Source: Phycomyces nitens (Eukaryota > Mucoromycota > Mucoromycetes > Mucorales > Phycomycetaceae). Taken from it: a DNA stretch of 64,000 nt. The notes below the pieces were generated by a model. The model was not told where the DNA came from. It saw only the letters and a list, made by a program, of their open reading frames with translations, and ran no database searches. Location: the NCBI GenBank assembly GCA_022702545.1, contig JAHRBC010000008.1:1054001-1118000 (forward strand), written 5' to 3'. The translations under genes and the position numbers were made by a program. Below, one piece after another: positions 18,901 to 34,800 of this stretch. Each line of letters begins with the position of its first letter. Position 1 is the stretch's first letter.

Positions 18901-21222
18901 AGTTACCTCTGTCAAAAGCACAGTGTACAGAGCGCACTTATTCTTTTCCGGACACTTTTTTATACTTCTTGGATCCTTTCTTGAATGACCCTCATCAAAG
19001 ATTGACACTAGGTTGAAACAGTGTTACTAGCCAATTGAAAACATGCCCACAAAATGGCCAAGGGGTATAAAGTGTAAACAAAGCAGCCGATTCTGCAAAT
19101 GAGCCATCCAGCCAAACTCCATTTTTTAACAAATGCTTTTATCCCCCTAACTAGCAGGCTAACGCTATGATTTTATTGCTGAAATGGATTTCTTAGACGT
19201 TTGAAAATATTTGAGTCTATTCATGATTTTATAATGGCCAACTAGAAAGCTATTTTATTCACTATTTAATCTTGAAACCATAATCCCAATCCCAGATTAA
19301 CATCCAACATAATAGAGCCAGAAGGATGGGGCTATACCAGAGTTTTAGCCCTTAAATATATCCAGTTTAAACATACAAGGACAAGAAATGCTATATCGCA
19401 TGAAACATAACGAATTTTCGGTTATTGTAGAGTGTACCATCAATCAACTTAAAGTGCGCTTGTAAAGGACTGAGCATTCGGCTTTTCTCAAAAGACAATA
19501 ATACATATACACCAGAGTGAATATCTTTAGGAAAAGTGCAGTTTACTTTGTGCTATTATATACTAGAATGGCAGAGCGCATATTCTGGGTGCCTGTAGAT
19601 ACACATGCTTGAAAAATAAATTTTCAAACACCCCAGTGATAAACCTAATATATATATATACGCTTGACATTAAATAGCAGTCGGTATGACCATACTAGAC
19701 GCTCTCACTGCTCTCATCCACCATCCTCGTAATTAGAAACATTCTTGTATAATAGCAGAATATAATGTTTTAAAAAATACCCAAAAAAAATGGTATCCAG
19801 GTTGCGATTCACTATAACAAATGGTCCAACCCCTCCTAAAAAAATACACCCCAAGACCATAATAGAGCCTCAATTTTCTTGTATTGTTTAATGGTACAAG
19901 GGGTTGTTGCGGGCAGTATGGTTCCGTGTCTGCAGATGCATGCAATCTTCATTCCGTCTATGTTAAGCCTCATTATGATTTATTTCTTAAATATCAAAGG
20001 GTTTGAAAAAACAAAAACAAAAAAAGTCTGTGGGATGAGCATCTTGTACTTTGGACATGCTGTCAACGATGCCGATTGAATTCAAGAGATTGAGAAAAGC
20101 AAAATGTAAAATGTTAGAATGAGTAATAGTAATAGTCGCGAATAATACGTTGAAAGCTTTGAATAGGTACCCAGCACAAATAGTTAGAGAGAGTGAGAGA
20201 GTGAGTGAGTGAGTGAGTCAGTAGTTAAGGTTTCTTAGTTGGAGATATAAATAATTATTTATAGTATTTATAGGTTTCTACAGGCAAAAATACATGGCGT
20301 CTATTTACTAATAATGTCATAGTTGGTCTATACATGAGAATAAGTTTATTTGGGAACCAAAGCAATACAAGACATCTGGAATGAAGCAGGCCTTGGAATG
20401 TATATTGTTGTATTTCGATTATATAAAGATGTCCAGCCATTTATTAAATATTTGGACAAATACAAGATATATTGTGTGTTAGTGTGTCAGATATTTATAA
20501 ATTAGTTATCCGCCTCTAAGTGTCATATCTATTTGCACCATCGATTTGCAAATACGGGGGACAAAAATCTTATTTTATAAAAAAAATGGAGGAAAAAAAT
20601 TACGATGATTTAATTGATGTCCTTGGTATTAAGGGGTGAATAGTATATAAATCAACGTAATCTACACTGTAGCGAACAAACATAAACATTGAGACTGAAA
20701 ATACATATGATTTTGCGAATACGGGGGACAAAAATCTTATTTTTTAAAAAAATAGGAAAAAAAATTACGATGATTTAATTGATGTCCTTGGTGTTAAGGG
20801 GTGAATAGGATATAAATCAACGTAATCTACACTGTAGCGAACAAACATAAACATTGAGACTGAAAATACAGACATATACAGACAAATATTGAGAACATCC
20901 TATTGGTTACATTCAATGCACCTTTATGCACCTTTATGCATGTCTAGGTTAATAGTATTATTCCCTTGTCTTCCTTGTAAAGATACTTCATAAAACCAAT
21001 CTACGGATTGTGGTAGGTGATATATTTTGTATCTGGGAATGTCTGCAACTTTCATTCGGCTAATTTTAACCCCAATTACGATTCCTTTTCTTAAATCAAA
21101 GTGTATACAGAGTATTATGGGGGCCGAGTGTTTTATACTTTCAGCATGTTGCAAAATATGTCAACCCAATTCAAGAGATTAAGAAAGAAAATTTTAAAGG
21201 TGGGGAAAGAAATTAAGAGGTG
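15926..21222 (+). repeat. Megasatellite unit 3 (A type, 5297 bp)
   Basis: Full A-type unit with subrepeats from 17124 and heptamers from 17629. It carries one fewer G in the G-run before TATAAA (about 19061) than units 1 and 2, shared only with unit 4, and one extra T near 16380. Confidence 0.97.
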
Positions 21223-24200
21223 AGAAATATGAGATATTTTATTTATATGGATTGAGAAGATAAGGGTTTGGGTGTGACGTTGAGTAAAAAGATTTTGTTG
21301 AATGAATGAATGAATGAATGATTGAAGAGAAGGGGTAGAAGGATGAGAGTGAGTTTTATTGAATTTGAGTTGATTAGTTTGTTGTTGTTGAGATAAGTAT
21401 GTGATATATTGTATGATATATTGTATGATTGTATTTTGTGAGTAAGGATTGAAAAATTGAGGTTAGATAGGAGGGTATGATAAGAATGGCGGGATTTAAG
21501 GATTTGTGGAGAAAGTATAGTTTGTATAGAGTGAAAAAGAGTTGTTGAAGTGGGATATGTGGATTTTAAATGATTATTATATGTGGGTTTGTGGTTGAGA
21601 GGGAGAATTGATTGAATTGAAGGAGATTGTGGATGTAATGATCCAGTATGGATAAGATGGGATGGATTTATAGAGTTTTTGAAATATGAGATTATTGAGC
21701 GAACAAGTGTTTAGATTTGATTGGGTTAGTGTTGAGTGTATTGAATAAATGATTTAATAGAGGATCGATTAGTAGAAAAAGAGTTGAAAGACTAATAAAA
21801 AGGTTTAAAGATGGATATGATGGATCGGGATTTTGGGTGGGATTTTTCGCAGTGAAGCTTTTTTAGCTGGTTAAATTGATCGAATGTGTCAAGGGGACTG
21901 AGAGAGTATATTATTCTTATTTTTTGATATTACTAAATTATGTGAATTGGGGTCAAATCAACAGAAAGCCGATACAAGCTTGGTAATGGATTCTATGGTG
22001 GGCGGTGTAATATAGACTAATATTGATTGTATATTGATTATAAGGAGCGATTTGTATGTAACTAAATGATCACAGCTAATATACGGAATTGTTTTCGGGT
22101 GCAAGAAATTGAAAACGATCCAGACTTGGATCCATCCAATCCGTACTTGTATTAGTTTATTGCGATTATAAAAACTTTGAATATGAATTGTGTTGTATGG
22201 TATATATTGAATTTATTATTATTATTATTATTATTACTAGTCATTGATAAATTAAACAATAAAATAAAACGTAATTATTTAAGGTTATCATTCAGATAAT
22301 GCTTTTTTGAATTCATATAGGTAATTCATATGTAAGCAAGGTCATCATCATGATATTAAATAAATACGTACGCATTTATTTGTGCTTCGTCAAGCACTTT
22401 GTCCCACAATTCCCCAACACCCGTAGGTAGTAGACGCCCTACTTTTTCAACCTGCAAACTTCCTCCCACCAGATACTGGCTTGAACAGATACCTGGCTGC
22501 GGACACCCCACACTTAAGACCTTGCAGATGCACGGCTACCACAATACTTCCCCTCACCCGTAGGTAGTAGACGCCCTACTTTTTCAACCTGCAGACTTCC
22601 TCCCACCAGACACCGGCTTGAACGAATACCTGGCTGCGGACACCCCACACTTAAGACCTTGCAGATGCACGGCTACCACAATACTTCCCCTCACCCGTAG
22701 GTAGTAGACGCCCTACTTTTTCAACCTGCAAACTTCCTCCCACCAGATATTGCCTTGAAAAATACCTGGCTGCGGACGCCCCACATTTTGAGACCCTGGC
22801 TCCCCTCCACCATTAAGGCTGTGTGATAACCTCCCCACACACTTTCGTGTCTATAGGAAAAAAGCTATACATAGTATTAGGCTTATGGTTTACTTGCCGA
22901 TTACAAATAAAAAGAAGATGTACTTACAGTCCACAGTCCACAGTCTACAGTCTACAGTCTACAGTCTACAGTCTACAGTCTACAGTCTACAGTCTACAGT
23001 CCACAGTCAACATCCACATCTACATTCACATCCACAATCTGCAAGTCCACTGTCAAAAATCCGCTCTACAGTCCACAGTCCACAGTCCACGGTCTAAAGT
23101 ACATAAGACCGGGTCTAGTTAGTGATGTTGTTTGTAATGTGCTAATTGCAATGCGTACTTACATCGTCATCGGCAAAAAAGGGCTCAAGCTGAGGTCAGC
23201 AATGAAAAGTAGTAAGCTGGTGTACAAGAGAAAGGCGCTCTCCCCAAGTTCCCACTGTTGTTTATTTCTTATGGGAAAATTTTCAGTCAAACTTTTATTT
23301 GACAGAGTGATCAAGTCATGTGAGCTCTATGGCTTACCACTGTGAGAATCCTTCATATTATGTGAGGGTTTGGCGCCCTGCAACGGCTCAATAGCTTGAT
23401 AATCTCTGCTTTTAGACGATTTTTCTTTACTGCTTGTATAACTTTTCTATTATTTATTGAATTTGAATATCTAGGCGATATTAAACAGCGAAAATGCCGT
23501 AGCTATATAGTTTATTAGAGTTTAATATAGTGTAGGCTAATATAATCGATTCAATATAATAGCTGTAATTACTAATAGTTTGTAGACATTTTTATATGCT
23601 TTACTTTCTTTCTTTTCGGCAGATAATGCGTACAGCCGTTGTGGTACCATTGTTCTGTCAAAGGCTTCCTAAATTTAGGGGAACGCATATTATAGATTAG
23701 GAAGGAATAGAATACAAGAAAACGCTGTGACTCGGTATGATTGTAAGTAGAAGGGCAGGTTGGAGTGGGATTATCTCTGGATAGTTAATATTAGATAAAT
23801 TGGATAAATATGATAAATCTGTTAATATTTGGTGAGTGTGTCAAAAGAGAATTATATAGAAAAATGTTGTTTTTGACACTACCAAGGTATATTATCAGTA
23901 TTTTGGAGCATTTTAAAAATTCACAATTCCTTTCGTTGCTGCACATAATCGAAATGTACAAGGACAGCATGAATAAAGAAGAATAGACAGGCTCCGGTGT
24001 TTTGGAGGACTCTTTTACTTTACAAACGGCCAGGAACGGCGGCAGATGGTACAAAATACATGCTACCAACAGTTCAGGCCTATCTGATTTTGTGTCACCA
24101 TACAATCTATGCTTTCGCATACAGACGTTTTTATGCCTGGGCTCATCTTTTAGAACGGTGAGCGTTACTTTAACTTTGTTAGAGAGTGGACACAAAGTTA

Positions 24201-26518
24201 CCTCTGTCAAAAGCACAGTGTACAGAGCGCACTTATTCTTTTCCGGACACTTTTTTATACTTCTTGGATCCTTTCTTGAATGACCCTCATCAAAGATTGA
24301 CACTAGGTTGAAACAGTGTTACTAGCCAATTGAAAACATGCCCACAAAATGGCCAAGGGGTATAAAGTGTAAACAAAGCAGCCGATTCTGCAAATGAGCC
24401 ATCCAGCCAAACTCCATTTTTTTAACAAATGCTTTTATCCCCCTAACTAGCAGGCTAACGCTATGATTTTATTGCTGAAATGGATTTCTTAGACGTTTGA
24501 AAATATTTGAGTCTATTCATGATTTTATAATGGCCAACTAGAAAGCTATTTTATTCACTATTTAATCTTGAAACCATAATCCCAATCCCAGATTAACATC
24601 CAACATAATAGAGCCAGAAGGATGGGGCTATACCAGAGTTTTAGCCCTTAAATATATCCAGTTTAAACATACAAGGACAAGAAATGCTATATCGCATGAA
24701 ACATAACGAATTTTCGGTTATTGTAGAGTGTACCATCAATCAACTTAAAGTGCGCTTGTAAAGGACTGAGCATTCGGCTTTTCTCAAAAGACAATAATAC
24801 ATATACACCAGAGTGAATATCTTTAGGAAAAGTGCAGTTTACTTTGTGCTATTATATACTAGAATGGCAGAGCGCATATTCTGGGTGCCTGTAGATACAC
24901 ATGCTTGAAAAATAAATTTTCAAACACCCCAGTGATAAACCTAATATATATATATACGCTTGACATTAAATAGCAGTCGGTATGACCATACTAGACGCTC
25001 TCACTGCTCTCATCCACCATCCTCGTAATTAGAAACATTCTTGTATAATAGCAGAATATAATGTTTTAAAAAATACCCAAAAAAAATGGTATCCAGGTTG
25101 CGATTCACTATAACAAATGGTCCAACCCCTCCTAAAAAAATACACCCCAAGACCATAATAGAGCCTCAATTTTCTTGTATTGTTTAATGGTACAAGGGGT
25201 TGTTGCGGGCAGTATGGTTCCGTGTCTGCAGATGCATGCAATCTTCATTCCGTCTATGTTAAGCCTCATTATGATTTATTTCTTAAATATCAAAGGGTTT
25301 GAAAAAACAAAAACAAAAAAAAGTCTGTGGGATGAGCATCTTGTACTTTGGACATGCTGTCAACGATGCCGATTGAATTCAAGAGATTGAGAAAAGCAAA
25401 ATGTAAAATGTTAGAATGAGTAATAGTAATAGTCGCGAATAATACGTTGAAAGCTTTGAATAGGTACCCAGCACAAATAGTTAGAGAGAGTGAGAGAGTG
25501 AGTGAGTGAGTGAGTCAGTAGTTAAGGTTTCTTAGTTGGAGATATAAATAATTATTTATAGTATTTATAGGTTTCTACAGGCAAAAATACATGGCGTCTA
25601 TTTACTAATAATGTCATAGTTGGTCTATACATGAGAATAAGTTTATTTGGGAACCAAAGCAATACAAGACATCTGGAATGAAGCAGGCCTTGGAATGTAT
25701 ATTGTTGTATTTCGATTATATAAAGATGTCCAGCCATTTATTAAATATTTGGACAAATACAAGATATATTGTGTGTTAGTGTGTCAGATATTTATAAATT
25801 AGTTATCCGCCTCTAAGTGTCATATCTATTTGCACCATCGATTTGCAAATACGGGGGACAAAAATCTTATTTTATAAAAAAAATGGAGGAAAAAATTACG
25901 ATGATTTAATTGATGTCCTTGGTATTAAGGGGTGAATAGGATATAAATCAACGTAATCTACACTGTAGCGAACAAACATAAACATTGAGACTGAAAATAC
26001 ATATGATTTTGCGAATACGGGGGACAAAAATCTTATTTTTTAAAAAAAATAGGAAAAAAATTACGATGATTTAATTGATGTCCTTGGTGTTAAGGGGTGA
26101 ATAGGATATAAATCAACGTAATCTACACTGTAGCGAACAAACATAAACATTGAGACTGAAAATACAGACATATACAGACAAATATTGAGAACATCCTATT
26201 GGTTACATTCAATGCACCTTTATGCACCTTTATGCATGTCTAGGTTAATAGTATTATTCCCTTGTCTTCCTTGTAAAGATACTTCATAAAACCAATCTAC
26301 GGATTGTGGTAGGTGATATATTTTGTATCTGGGAATGTCTGCAACTTTCATTCGGCTAATTTTAACCCCAATTACGATTCCTTTTCTTAAATCAAAGTGT
26401 ATACAGAGTATTATGGGGGCCGAGTGTTTTATACTTTCAGCATGTTGCAAAATATGTCAACCCAATTCAAGAGATTAAGAAAGAAAATTTTAAAGGTGGG
26501 GAAAGAAATTAAGAGGTG
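21223..26518 (+). repeat. Megasatellite unit 4 (A type, 5296 bp)
   Basis: Full A-type unit with subrepeats from 22419 and heptamers from 22924. It shares the shortened G-run (about 24357) with unit 3 and the GGG variant near 21600 with unit 1. An extra A near 25315 changes a small frame. Confidence 0.97.
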
Positions 26519-29500
26519 AGAAATATGAGATATTTTATTTATATGGATTGAGAAGATAAGGGTTTGGGTGTGACGTTGAGTAAAAAGATTTTGTTGAATG
26601 AATGAATGAATGAATGATTGAAGAGAAGGGGTAGAAGGATGAGAGTGAGTTTTATTGAATTTGAGTTGATTAGTTTGTTGTTGTTGAGATAAGTATGTGA
26701 TATATTGTATGATATATTGTATGATTGTATTTTGTGAGTAAGGATTGAAAAATTGAGGTTAGATAGGAGGGTATGATAAGAATGGCGGGATTTAAGGATT
26801 TGTGGAGAAAGTATAGTTTGTATAGAGTGAAAAAGAGTTGTTGAAGTGGGATATGTGGATTTTAAATGATTATTATATGTGGGTTTGTGGTTGAGAGGGG
26901 AGAATTGATTGAATTGAAGGAGATTGTGGATGTAATGATCCAGTATGGATAAGATGGGATGGATTTATAGAGTTTTTGAAATATGAGATTATTGAGCGAA
27001 CAAGTGTTTAGATTTGATTGGGTTAGTGTTGAGTGTATTGAATAAATGATTTAATAGAGGATCGATTAGTAGAAAAAGAGTTGAAAGACTAATAAAAAGG
27101 TTTAAAGATGGATATGATGGATCGGGATTTTGGGTGGGATTTTTCGCAGTGAAGCTTTTTTAGCTGGTTAAATTGATCGAATGTGTCAAGGGGACTGAGA
27201 GAGTATATTATTCTTATTTTTTGATATTACTAAATTATGTGAATTGGGGTCAAATCAACAGAAAGCCGATACAAGCTTGGTAATGGATTCTATGGTGGGC
27301 GGTGTAATATAGACTAATATTGATTGTATATTGATTATAAGGAGCGATTTGTATGTAACTAAATGATCACAGCTAATATACGGAATTGTTTTCGGGTGCA
27401 AGAAATTGAAAACGATCCAGACTTGGATCCATCCAATCCGTACTTGTATTAGTTTATTGCGATTATAAAAACTTTGAATATGAATTGTGTTGTATGGTAT
27501 ATATTGAATTTATTATTATTATTATTATTATTACTAGTCATTGATAAATTAAACAATAAAATAAAACGTAATTATTTAAGGTTATCATTCAGATAATGCT
27601 TTTTTGAATTCATATAGGTAATTCATATGTAAGCAAGGTCATCATCATGATATTAAATAAATACGTACGCATTTATTTGTGCTTCGTCAAGCACTTTGTC
27701 CCACAATTCCCCAACACCCGTAGGTAGTAGACGCCCTACTTTTTCAACCTGCAAACTTCCTCCCACCAGATACTGGCTTGAACAGATACCTGGCTGCGGA
27801 CACCCCACACTTAAGACCTTGCAGATGCACGGCTACCACAATACTTCCCCTCACCCGTAGGTAGTAGACGCCCTACTTTTTCAACCTGCAGACTTCCTCC
27901 CACCAGACACCGGCTTGAACGAATACCTGGCTGCGGACACCCCACACTTAAGACCTTGCAGATGCACGGCTACCACAATACTTCCCCTCACCCGTAGGTA
28001 GTAGACGCCCTACTTTTTCAACCTGCAAACTTCCTCCCACCAGATATTGCCTTGAAAAATACCTGGCTGCGGACGCCCCACATTTTGAGACCCTGGCTCC
28101 CCTCCACCATTAAGGCTGTGTGATAACCTCCCCACACACTTTCGTGTCTATAGGAAAAAAAGCTATACATAGTATTAGGCTTATGGTTTACTTGCCGATT
28201 ACAAATAAAAAGAAGATGTACTTACAGTCCACAGTCCACAGTCTACAGTCTACAGTCTACAGTCTACAGTCTACAGTCTACAGTCTACAGTCTACAGTCC
28301 ACAGTCAACATCCACATCTACATTCACATCCACAATCTGCAAGTCCACTGTCAAAAATCCGCTCTACAGTCCACAGTCCACAGTCCACGGTCTAAAGTAC
28401 ATAAGACCGGGTCTAGTTAGTGATGTTGTTTGTAATGTGCTAATTGCAATGCGTACTTACATCGTCATCGGCAAAAAAGGGCTCAAGCTGAGGTCAGCAA
28501 TGAAAAGTAGTAAGCTGGTGTACAAGAGAAAGGCGCTCTCCCCAAGTTCCCACTGTTGTTTATTTCTTATGGGAAAATTTTCAGTCAAACTTTTATTTGA
28601 CAGAGTGATCAAGTCATGTGAGCTCTATGGCTTACCACTGTGAGAATCCTTCATATTATGTGAGGGTTTGGCGCCCTGCAACGGCTCAATAGCTTGATAA
28701 TCTCTGCTTTTAGACGATTTTTCTTTACTGCTTGTATAACTTTTCTATTATTTATTGAATTTGAATATCTAGGCGATATTAAACAGCGAAAATGCCGTAG
28801 CTATATAGTTTATTAGAGTTTAATATAGTGTAGGCTAATATAATCGATTCAATATAATAGCTGTAATTACTAATAGTTTGTAGACATTTTTATATGCTTT
28901 ACTTTCTTTCTTTTCGGCAGATAATGCGTACAGCCGTTGTGGTACCATTGTTCTGTCAAAGGCTTCCTAAATTTAGGGGAACGCATATTATAGATTAGGA
29001 AGGAATAGAATACAAGAAAACGCTGTGACTCGGTATGATTGTAAGTAGAAGGGCAGGTTGGAGTGGGATTATCTCTGGATAGTTAATATTAGATAAATTG
29101 GATAAATATGATAAATCTGTTAATATTTGGTGAGTGTGTCAAAAGAGAATTATATAGAAAAATGTTGTTTTTGACACTACCAAGGTATATTATCAGTATT
29201 TTGGAGCATTTTAAAAATTCACAATTCCTTTCGTTGCTGCACATAATCGAAATGTACAAGGACAGCATGAATAAAGAAGAATAGACAGGCTCCGGTGTTT
29301 TGGAGGACTCTTTTACTTTACAAACGGCCAGGAACGGCGGCAGATGGTACAAAATACATGCTACCAACAGTTCAGGCCTATCTGATTTTGTGTCACCATA
29401 CAATCTATGCTTTCGCATACAGACGTTTTTATGCCTGGGCTCATCTTTTAGAACGGTGAGCGTTACTTTAACTTTGTTAGAGAGTGGACACAAAGTTACC

Positions 29501-31816
29501 TCTGTCAAAAGCACAGTGTACAGAGCGCACTTATTCTTTTCCGGACACTTTTTTATACTTCTTGGATCCTTTCTTGAATGACCCTCATCAAAGATTGACA
29601 CTAGGTTGAAACAGTGTTACTAGCCAATTGAAAACATGCCCACAAAATGGCCAAGGGGGTATAAAGTGTAAACAAAGCAGCCGATTCTGCAAATGAGCCA
29701 TCCAGCCAAACTCCATTTTTTAACAAATGCTTTTATCCCCCTAACTAGCAGGCTAACGCTATGATTTTATTGCTGAAATGGATTTCTTAGACGTTTGAAA
29801 ATATTTGAGTCTATTCATGATTTTATAATGGCCAACTAGAAAGCTATTTTATTCACTATTTAATCTTGAAACCATAATCCCAATCCCAGATTAACATCCA
29901 ACATAATAGAGCCAGAAGGATGGGGCTATACCAGAGTTTTAGCCCTTAAATATATCCAGTTTAAACATACAAGGACAAGAAATGCTATATCGCATGAAAC
30001 ATAACGAATTTTCGGTTATTGTAGAGTGTACCATCAATCAACTTAAAGTGCGCTTGTAAAGGACTGAGCATTCGGCTTTTCTCAAAAGACAATAATACAT
30101 ATACACCAGAGTGAATATCTTTAGGAAAAGTGCAGTTTACTTTGTGCTATTATATACTAGAATGGCAGAGCGCATATTCTGGGTGCCTGTAGATACACAT
30201 GCTTGAAAAATAAATTTTCAAACACCCCAGTGATAAACCTAATATATATATATACGCTTGACATTAAATAGCAGTCGGTATGACCATACTAGACGCTCTC
30301 ACTGCTCTCATCCACCATCCTCGTAATTAGAAACATTCTTGTATAATAGCAGAATATAATGTTTTAAAAAATACCCAAAAAAAAAATGGTATCCAGGTTG
30401 CGATTCACTATAACAAATGGTCCAACCCCTCCTAAAAAAATACACCCCAAGACCATAATAGAGCCTCAATTTTCTTGTATTGTTTAATGGTACAAGGGGT
30501 TGTTGCGGGCAGTATGGTTCCGTGTCTGCAGATGCATGCAATCTTCATTCCGTCTATGTTAAGCCTCATTATGATTTATTTCTTAAATATCAAAGGGTTT
30601 GAAAAAACAAAAACAAAAAAAGTCTGTGGGATGAGCATCTTGTACTTTGGACATGCTGTCAACGATGCCGATTGAATTCAAGAGATTGAGAAAAGCAAAA
30701 TGTAAATGTTAGAATGAGTAATAGTAATAGTCGCGAATAATACGTTGAAAGCTTTGAATAGGTACCCAGCACAAATAGTTAGAGAGAGTGAGAGAGTGAG
30801 TGAGTGAGTGAGTCAGTAGTTAAGGTTTCTTAGTTGGAGATATAAATAATTATTTATAGTATTTATAGGTTTCTACAGGCAAAAATACATGGCGTCTATT
30901 TACTAATAATGTCATAGTTGGTCTATACATGAGAATAAGTTTATTTGGGAACCAAAGCAATACAAGACATCTGGAATGAAGCAGGCCTTGGAATGTATAT
31001 TGTTGTATTTCGATTATATAAAGATGTCCAGCCATTTATTAAATATTTGGACAAATACAAGATATATTGTGTGTTAGTGTGTCAGATATTTATAAATTAG
31101 TTATCCGCCTCTAAGTGTCATATCTATTTGCACCATCGATTTGCAAATACGGGGGACAAAAATCTTATTTTATAAAAAAATGGAGGAAAAAAATTACGAT
31201 GATTTAATTGATGTCCTTGGTATTAAGGGGTGAATAGTATATAAATCAACGTAATCTACACTGTAGCGAACAAACATAAACATTGAGACTGAAAATACAT
31301 ATGATTTTGCGAATACGGGGGACAAAAATCTTATTTTTAAAAAAAATAGGAAAAAAAATTACGATGATTTAATTGATGTCCTTGGTGTTAAGGGGTGAAT
31401 AGGATATAAATCAACGTAATCTACACTGTAGCGAACAAACATAAACATTGAGACTGAAAATACAGACATATACAGACAAATATTGAGAACATCCTATTGG
31501 TTACATTCAATGCACCTTTATGCACCTTTATGCATGTCTAGGTTAATAGTATTATTCCCTTGTCTTCCTTGTAAAGATACTTCATAAAACCAATCTACGG
31601 ATTGTGGTAGGTGATATATTTTGTATCTGGGAATGTCTGCAACTTTCATTCGGCTAATTTTAACCCCAATTACGATTCCTTTTCTTAAATCAAAGTGTAT
31701 ACAGAGTATTATGGGGGCCGAGTGTTTTATACTTTCAGCATGTTGCAAAATATGTCAACCCAATTCAAGAGATTAAGAAAGAAAATTTTAAAGGTGGGGA
31801 AAGAAATTAAGAGGTG
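26519..31816 (+). repeat. Megasatellite unit 5 (A type, 5298 bp)
   Basis: Full A-type unit with subrepeats from 27716 and heptamers from 28222. It shares with units 6 and 7 the shorter AAAATGTAAATG form near 30700, where units 1-4 have one more A, which suggests these are neighbours by descent. Confidence 0.97.
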
Positions 31817-34800
31817 AGAAATATGAGATATTTTATTTATATGGATTGAGAAGATAAGGGTTTGGGTGTGACGTTGAGTAAAAAGATTTTGTTGAATGAA
31901 TGAATGAATGAATGATTGAAGAGAAGGGGTAGAAGGATGAGAGTGAGTTTTATTGAATTTGAGTTGATTAGTTTGTTGTTGTTGAGATAAGTATGTGATA
32001 TATTGTATGATATATTGTATGATTGTATTTTGTGAGTAAGGATTGAAAAATTGAGGTTAGATAGGAGGGTATGATAAGAATGGCGGGATTTAAGGATTTG
32101 TGGAGAAAGTATAGTTTGTATAGAGTGAAAAAGAGTTGTTGAAGTGGGATATGTGGATTTTAAATGATTATTATATGTGGGTTTGTGGTTGAGAGGGGAG
32201 AATTGATTGAATTGAAGGAGATTGTGGATGTAATGATCCAGTATGGATAAGATGGGATGGATTTATAGAGTTTTTGAAATATGAGATTATTGAGCGAACA
32301 AGTGTTTAGATTTGATTGGGTTAGTGTTGAGTGTATTGAATAAATGATTTAATAGAGGATCGATTAGTAGAAAAAGAGTTGAAAGACTAATAAAAAGGTT
32401 TAAAGATGGATATGATGGATCGGGATTTTGGGTGGGATTTTTCGCAGTGAAGCTTTTTTAGCTGGTTAAATTGATCGAATGTGTCAAGGGGACTGAGAGA
32501 GTATATTATTCTTATTTTTTGATATTACTAAATTATGTGAATTGGGGTCAAATCAACAGAAAGCCGATACAAGCTTGGTAATGGATTCTATGGTGGGCGG
32601 TGTAATATAGACTAATATTGATTGTATATTGATTATAAGGAGCGATTTGTATGTAACTAAATGATCACAGCTAATATACGGAATTGTTTTCGGGTGCAAG
32701 AAATTGAAAACGATCCAGACTTGGATCCATCCAATCCGTACTTGTATTAGTTTATTGCGATTATAAAAACTTTGAATATGAATTGTGTTGTATGGTATAT
32801 ATTGAATTTATTATTATTATTATTATTATTACTAGTCATTGATAAATTAAACAATAAAATAAAACGTAATTATTTAAGGTTATCATTCAGATAATGCTTT
32901 TTTGAATTCATATAGGTAATTCATATGTAAGCAAGGTCATCATCATGATATTAAATAAATACGTACGCATTTATTTGTGCTTCGTCAAGCACTTTGTCCC
33001 ACAATTCCCCAACACCCGTAGGTAGTAGACGCCCTACTTTTTCAACCTGCAAACTTCCTCCCACCAGATACTGGCTTGAACAGATACCTGGCTGCGGACA
33101 CCCCACACTTAAGACCTTGCAGATGCACGGCTACCACAATACTTCCCCTCACCCGTAGGTAGTAGACGCCCTACTTTTTCAACCTGCAGACTTCCTCCCA
33201 CCAGACACCGGCTTGAACGAATACCTGGCTGCGGACACCCCACACTTAAGACCTTGCAGATGCACGGCTACCACAATACTTCCCCTCACCCGTAGGTAGT
33301 AGACGCCCTACTTTTTCAACCTGCAAACTTCCTCCCACCAGATATTGCCTTGAAAAATACCTGGCTGCGGACGCCCCACATTTTGAGACCCTGGCTCCCC
33401 TCCACCATTAAGGCTGTGTGATAACCTCCCCACACACTTTCGTGTCTATAGGAAAAAAAGCTATACATAGTATTAGGCTTATGGTTTACTTGCCGATTAC
33501 AAATAAAAAGAAGATGTACTTACAGTCCACAGTCCACAGTCTACAGTCTACAGTCTACAGTCTACAGTCTACAGTCTACAGTCTACAGTCTACAGTCCAC
33601 AGTCAACATCCACATCTACATTCACATCCACAATCTGCAAGTCCACTGTCAAAAATCCGCTCTACAGTCCACAGTCCACAGTCCACGGTCTAAAGTACAT
33701 AAGACCGGGTCTAGTTAGTGATGTTGTTTGTAATGTGCTAATTGCAATGCGTACTTACATCGTCATCGGCAAAAAAGGGCTCAAGCTGAGGTCAGCAATG
33801 AAAAGTAGTAAGCTGGTGTACAAGAGAAAGGCGCTCTCCCCAAGTTCCCACTGTTGTTTATTTCTTATGGGAAAATTTTCAGTCAAACTTTTATTTGACA
33901 GAGTGATCAAGTCATGTGAGCTCTATGGCTTACCACTGTGAGAATCCTTCATATTATGTGAGGGTTTGGCGCCCTGCAACGGCTCAATAGCTTGATAATC
34001 TCTGCTTTTAGACGATTTTTCTTTACTGCTTGTATAACTTTTCTATTATTTATTGAATTTGAATATCTAGGCGATATTAAACAGCGAAAATGCCGTAGCT
34101 ATATAGTTTATTAGAGTTTAATATAGTGTAGGCTAATATAATCGATTCAATATAATAGCTGTAATTACTAATAGTTTGTAGACATTTTTATATGCTTTAC
34201 TTTCTTTCTTTTCGGCAGATAATGCGTACAGCCGTTGTGGTACCATTGTTCTGTCAAAGGCTTCCTAAATTTAGGGGAACGCATATTATAGATTAGGAAG
34301 GAATAGAATACAAGAAAACGCTGTGACTCGGTATGATTGTAAGTAGAAGGGCAGGTTGGAGTGGGATTATCTCTGGATAGTTAATATTAGATAAATTGGA
34401 TAAATATGATAAATCTGTTAATATTTGGTGAGTGTGTCAAAAGAGAATTATATAGAAAAATGTTGTTTTTGACACTACCAAGGTATATTATCAGTATTTT
34501 GGAGCATTTTAAAAATTCACAATTCCTTTCGTTGCTGCACATAATCGAAATGTACAAGGACAGCATGAATAAAGAAGAATAGACAGGCTCCGGTGTTTTG
34601 GAGGACTCTTTTACTTTACAAACGGCCAGGAACGGCGGCAGATGGTACAAAATACATGCTACCAACAGTTCAGGCCTATCTGATTTTGTGTCACCATACA
34701 ATCTATGCTTTCGCATACAGACGTTTTTATGCCTGGGCTCATCTTTTAGAACGGTGAGCGTTACTTTAACTTTGTTAGAGAGTGGACACAAAGTTACCTC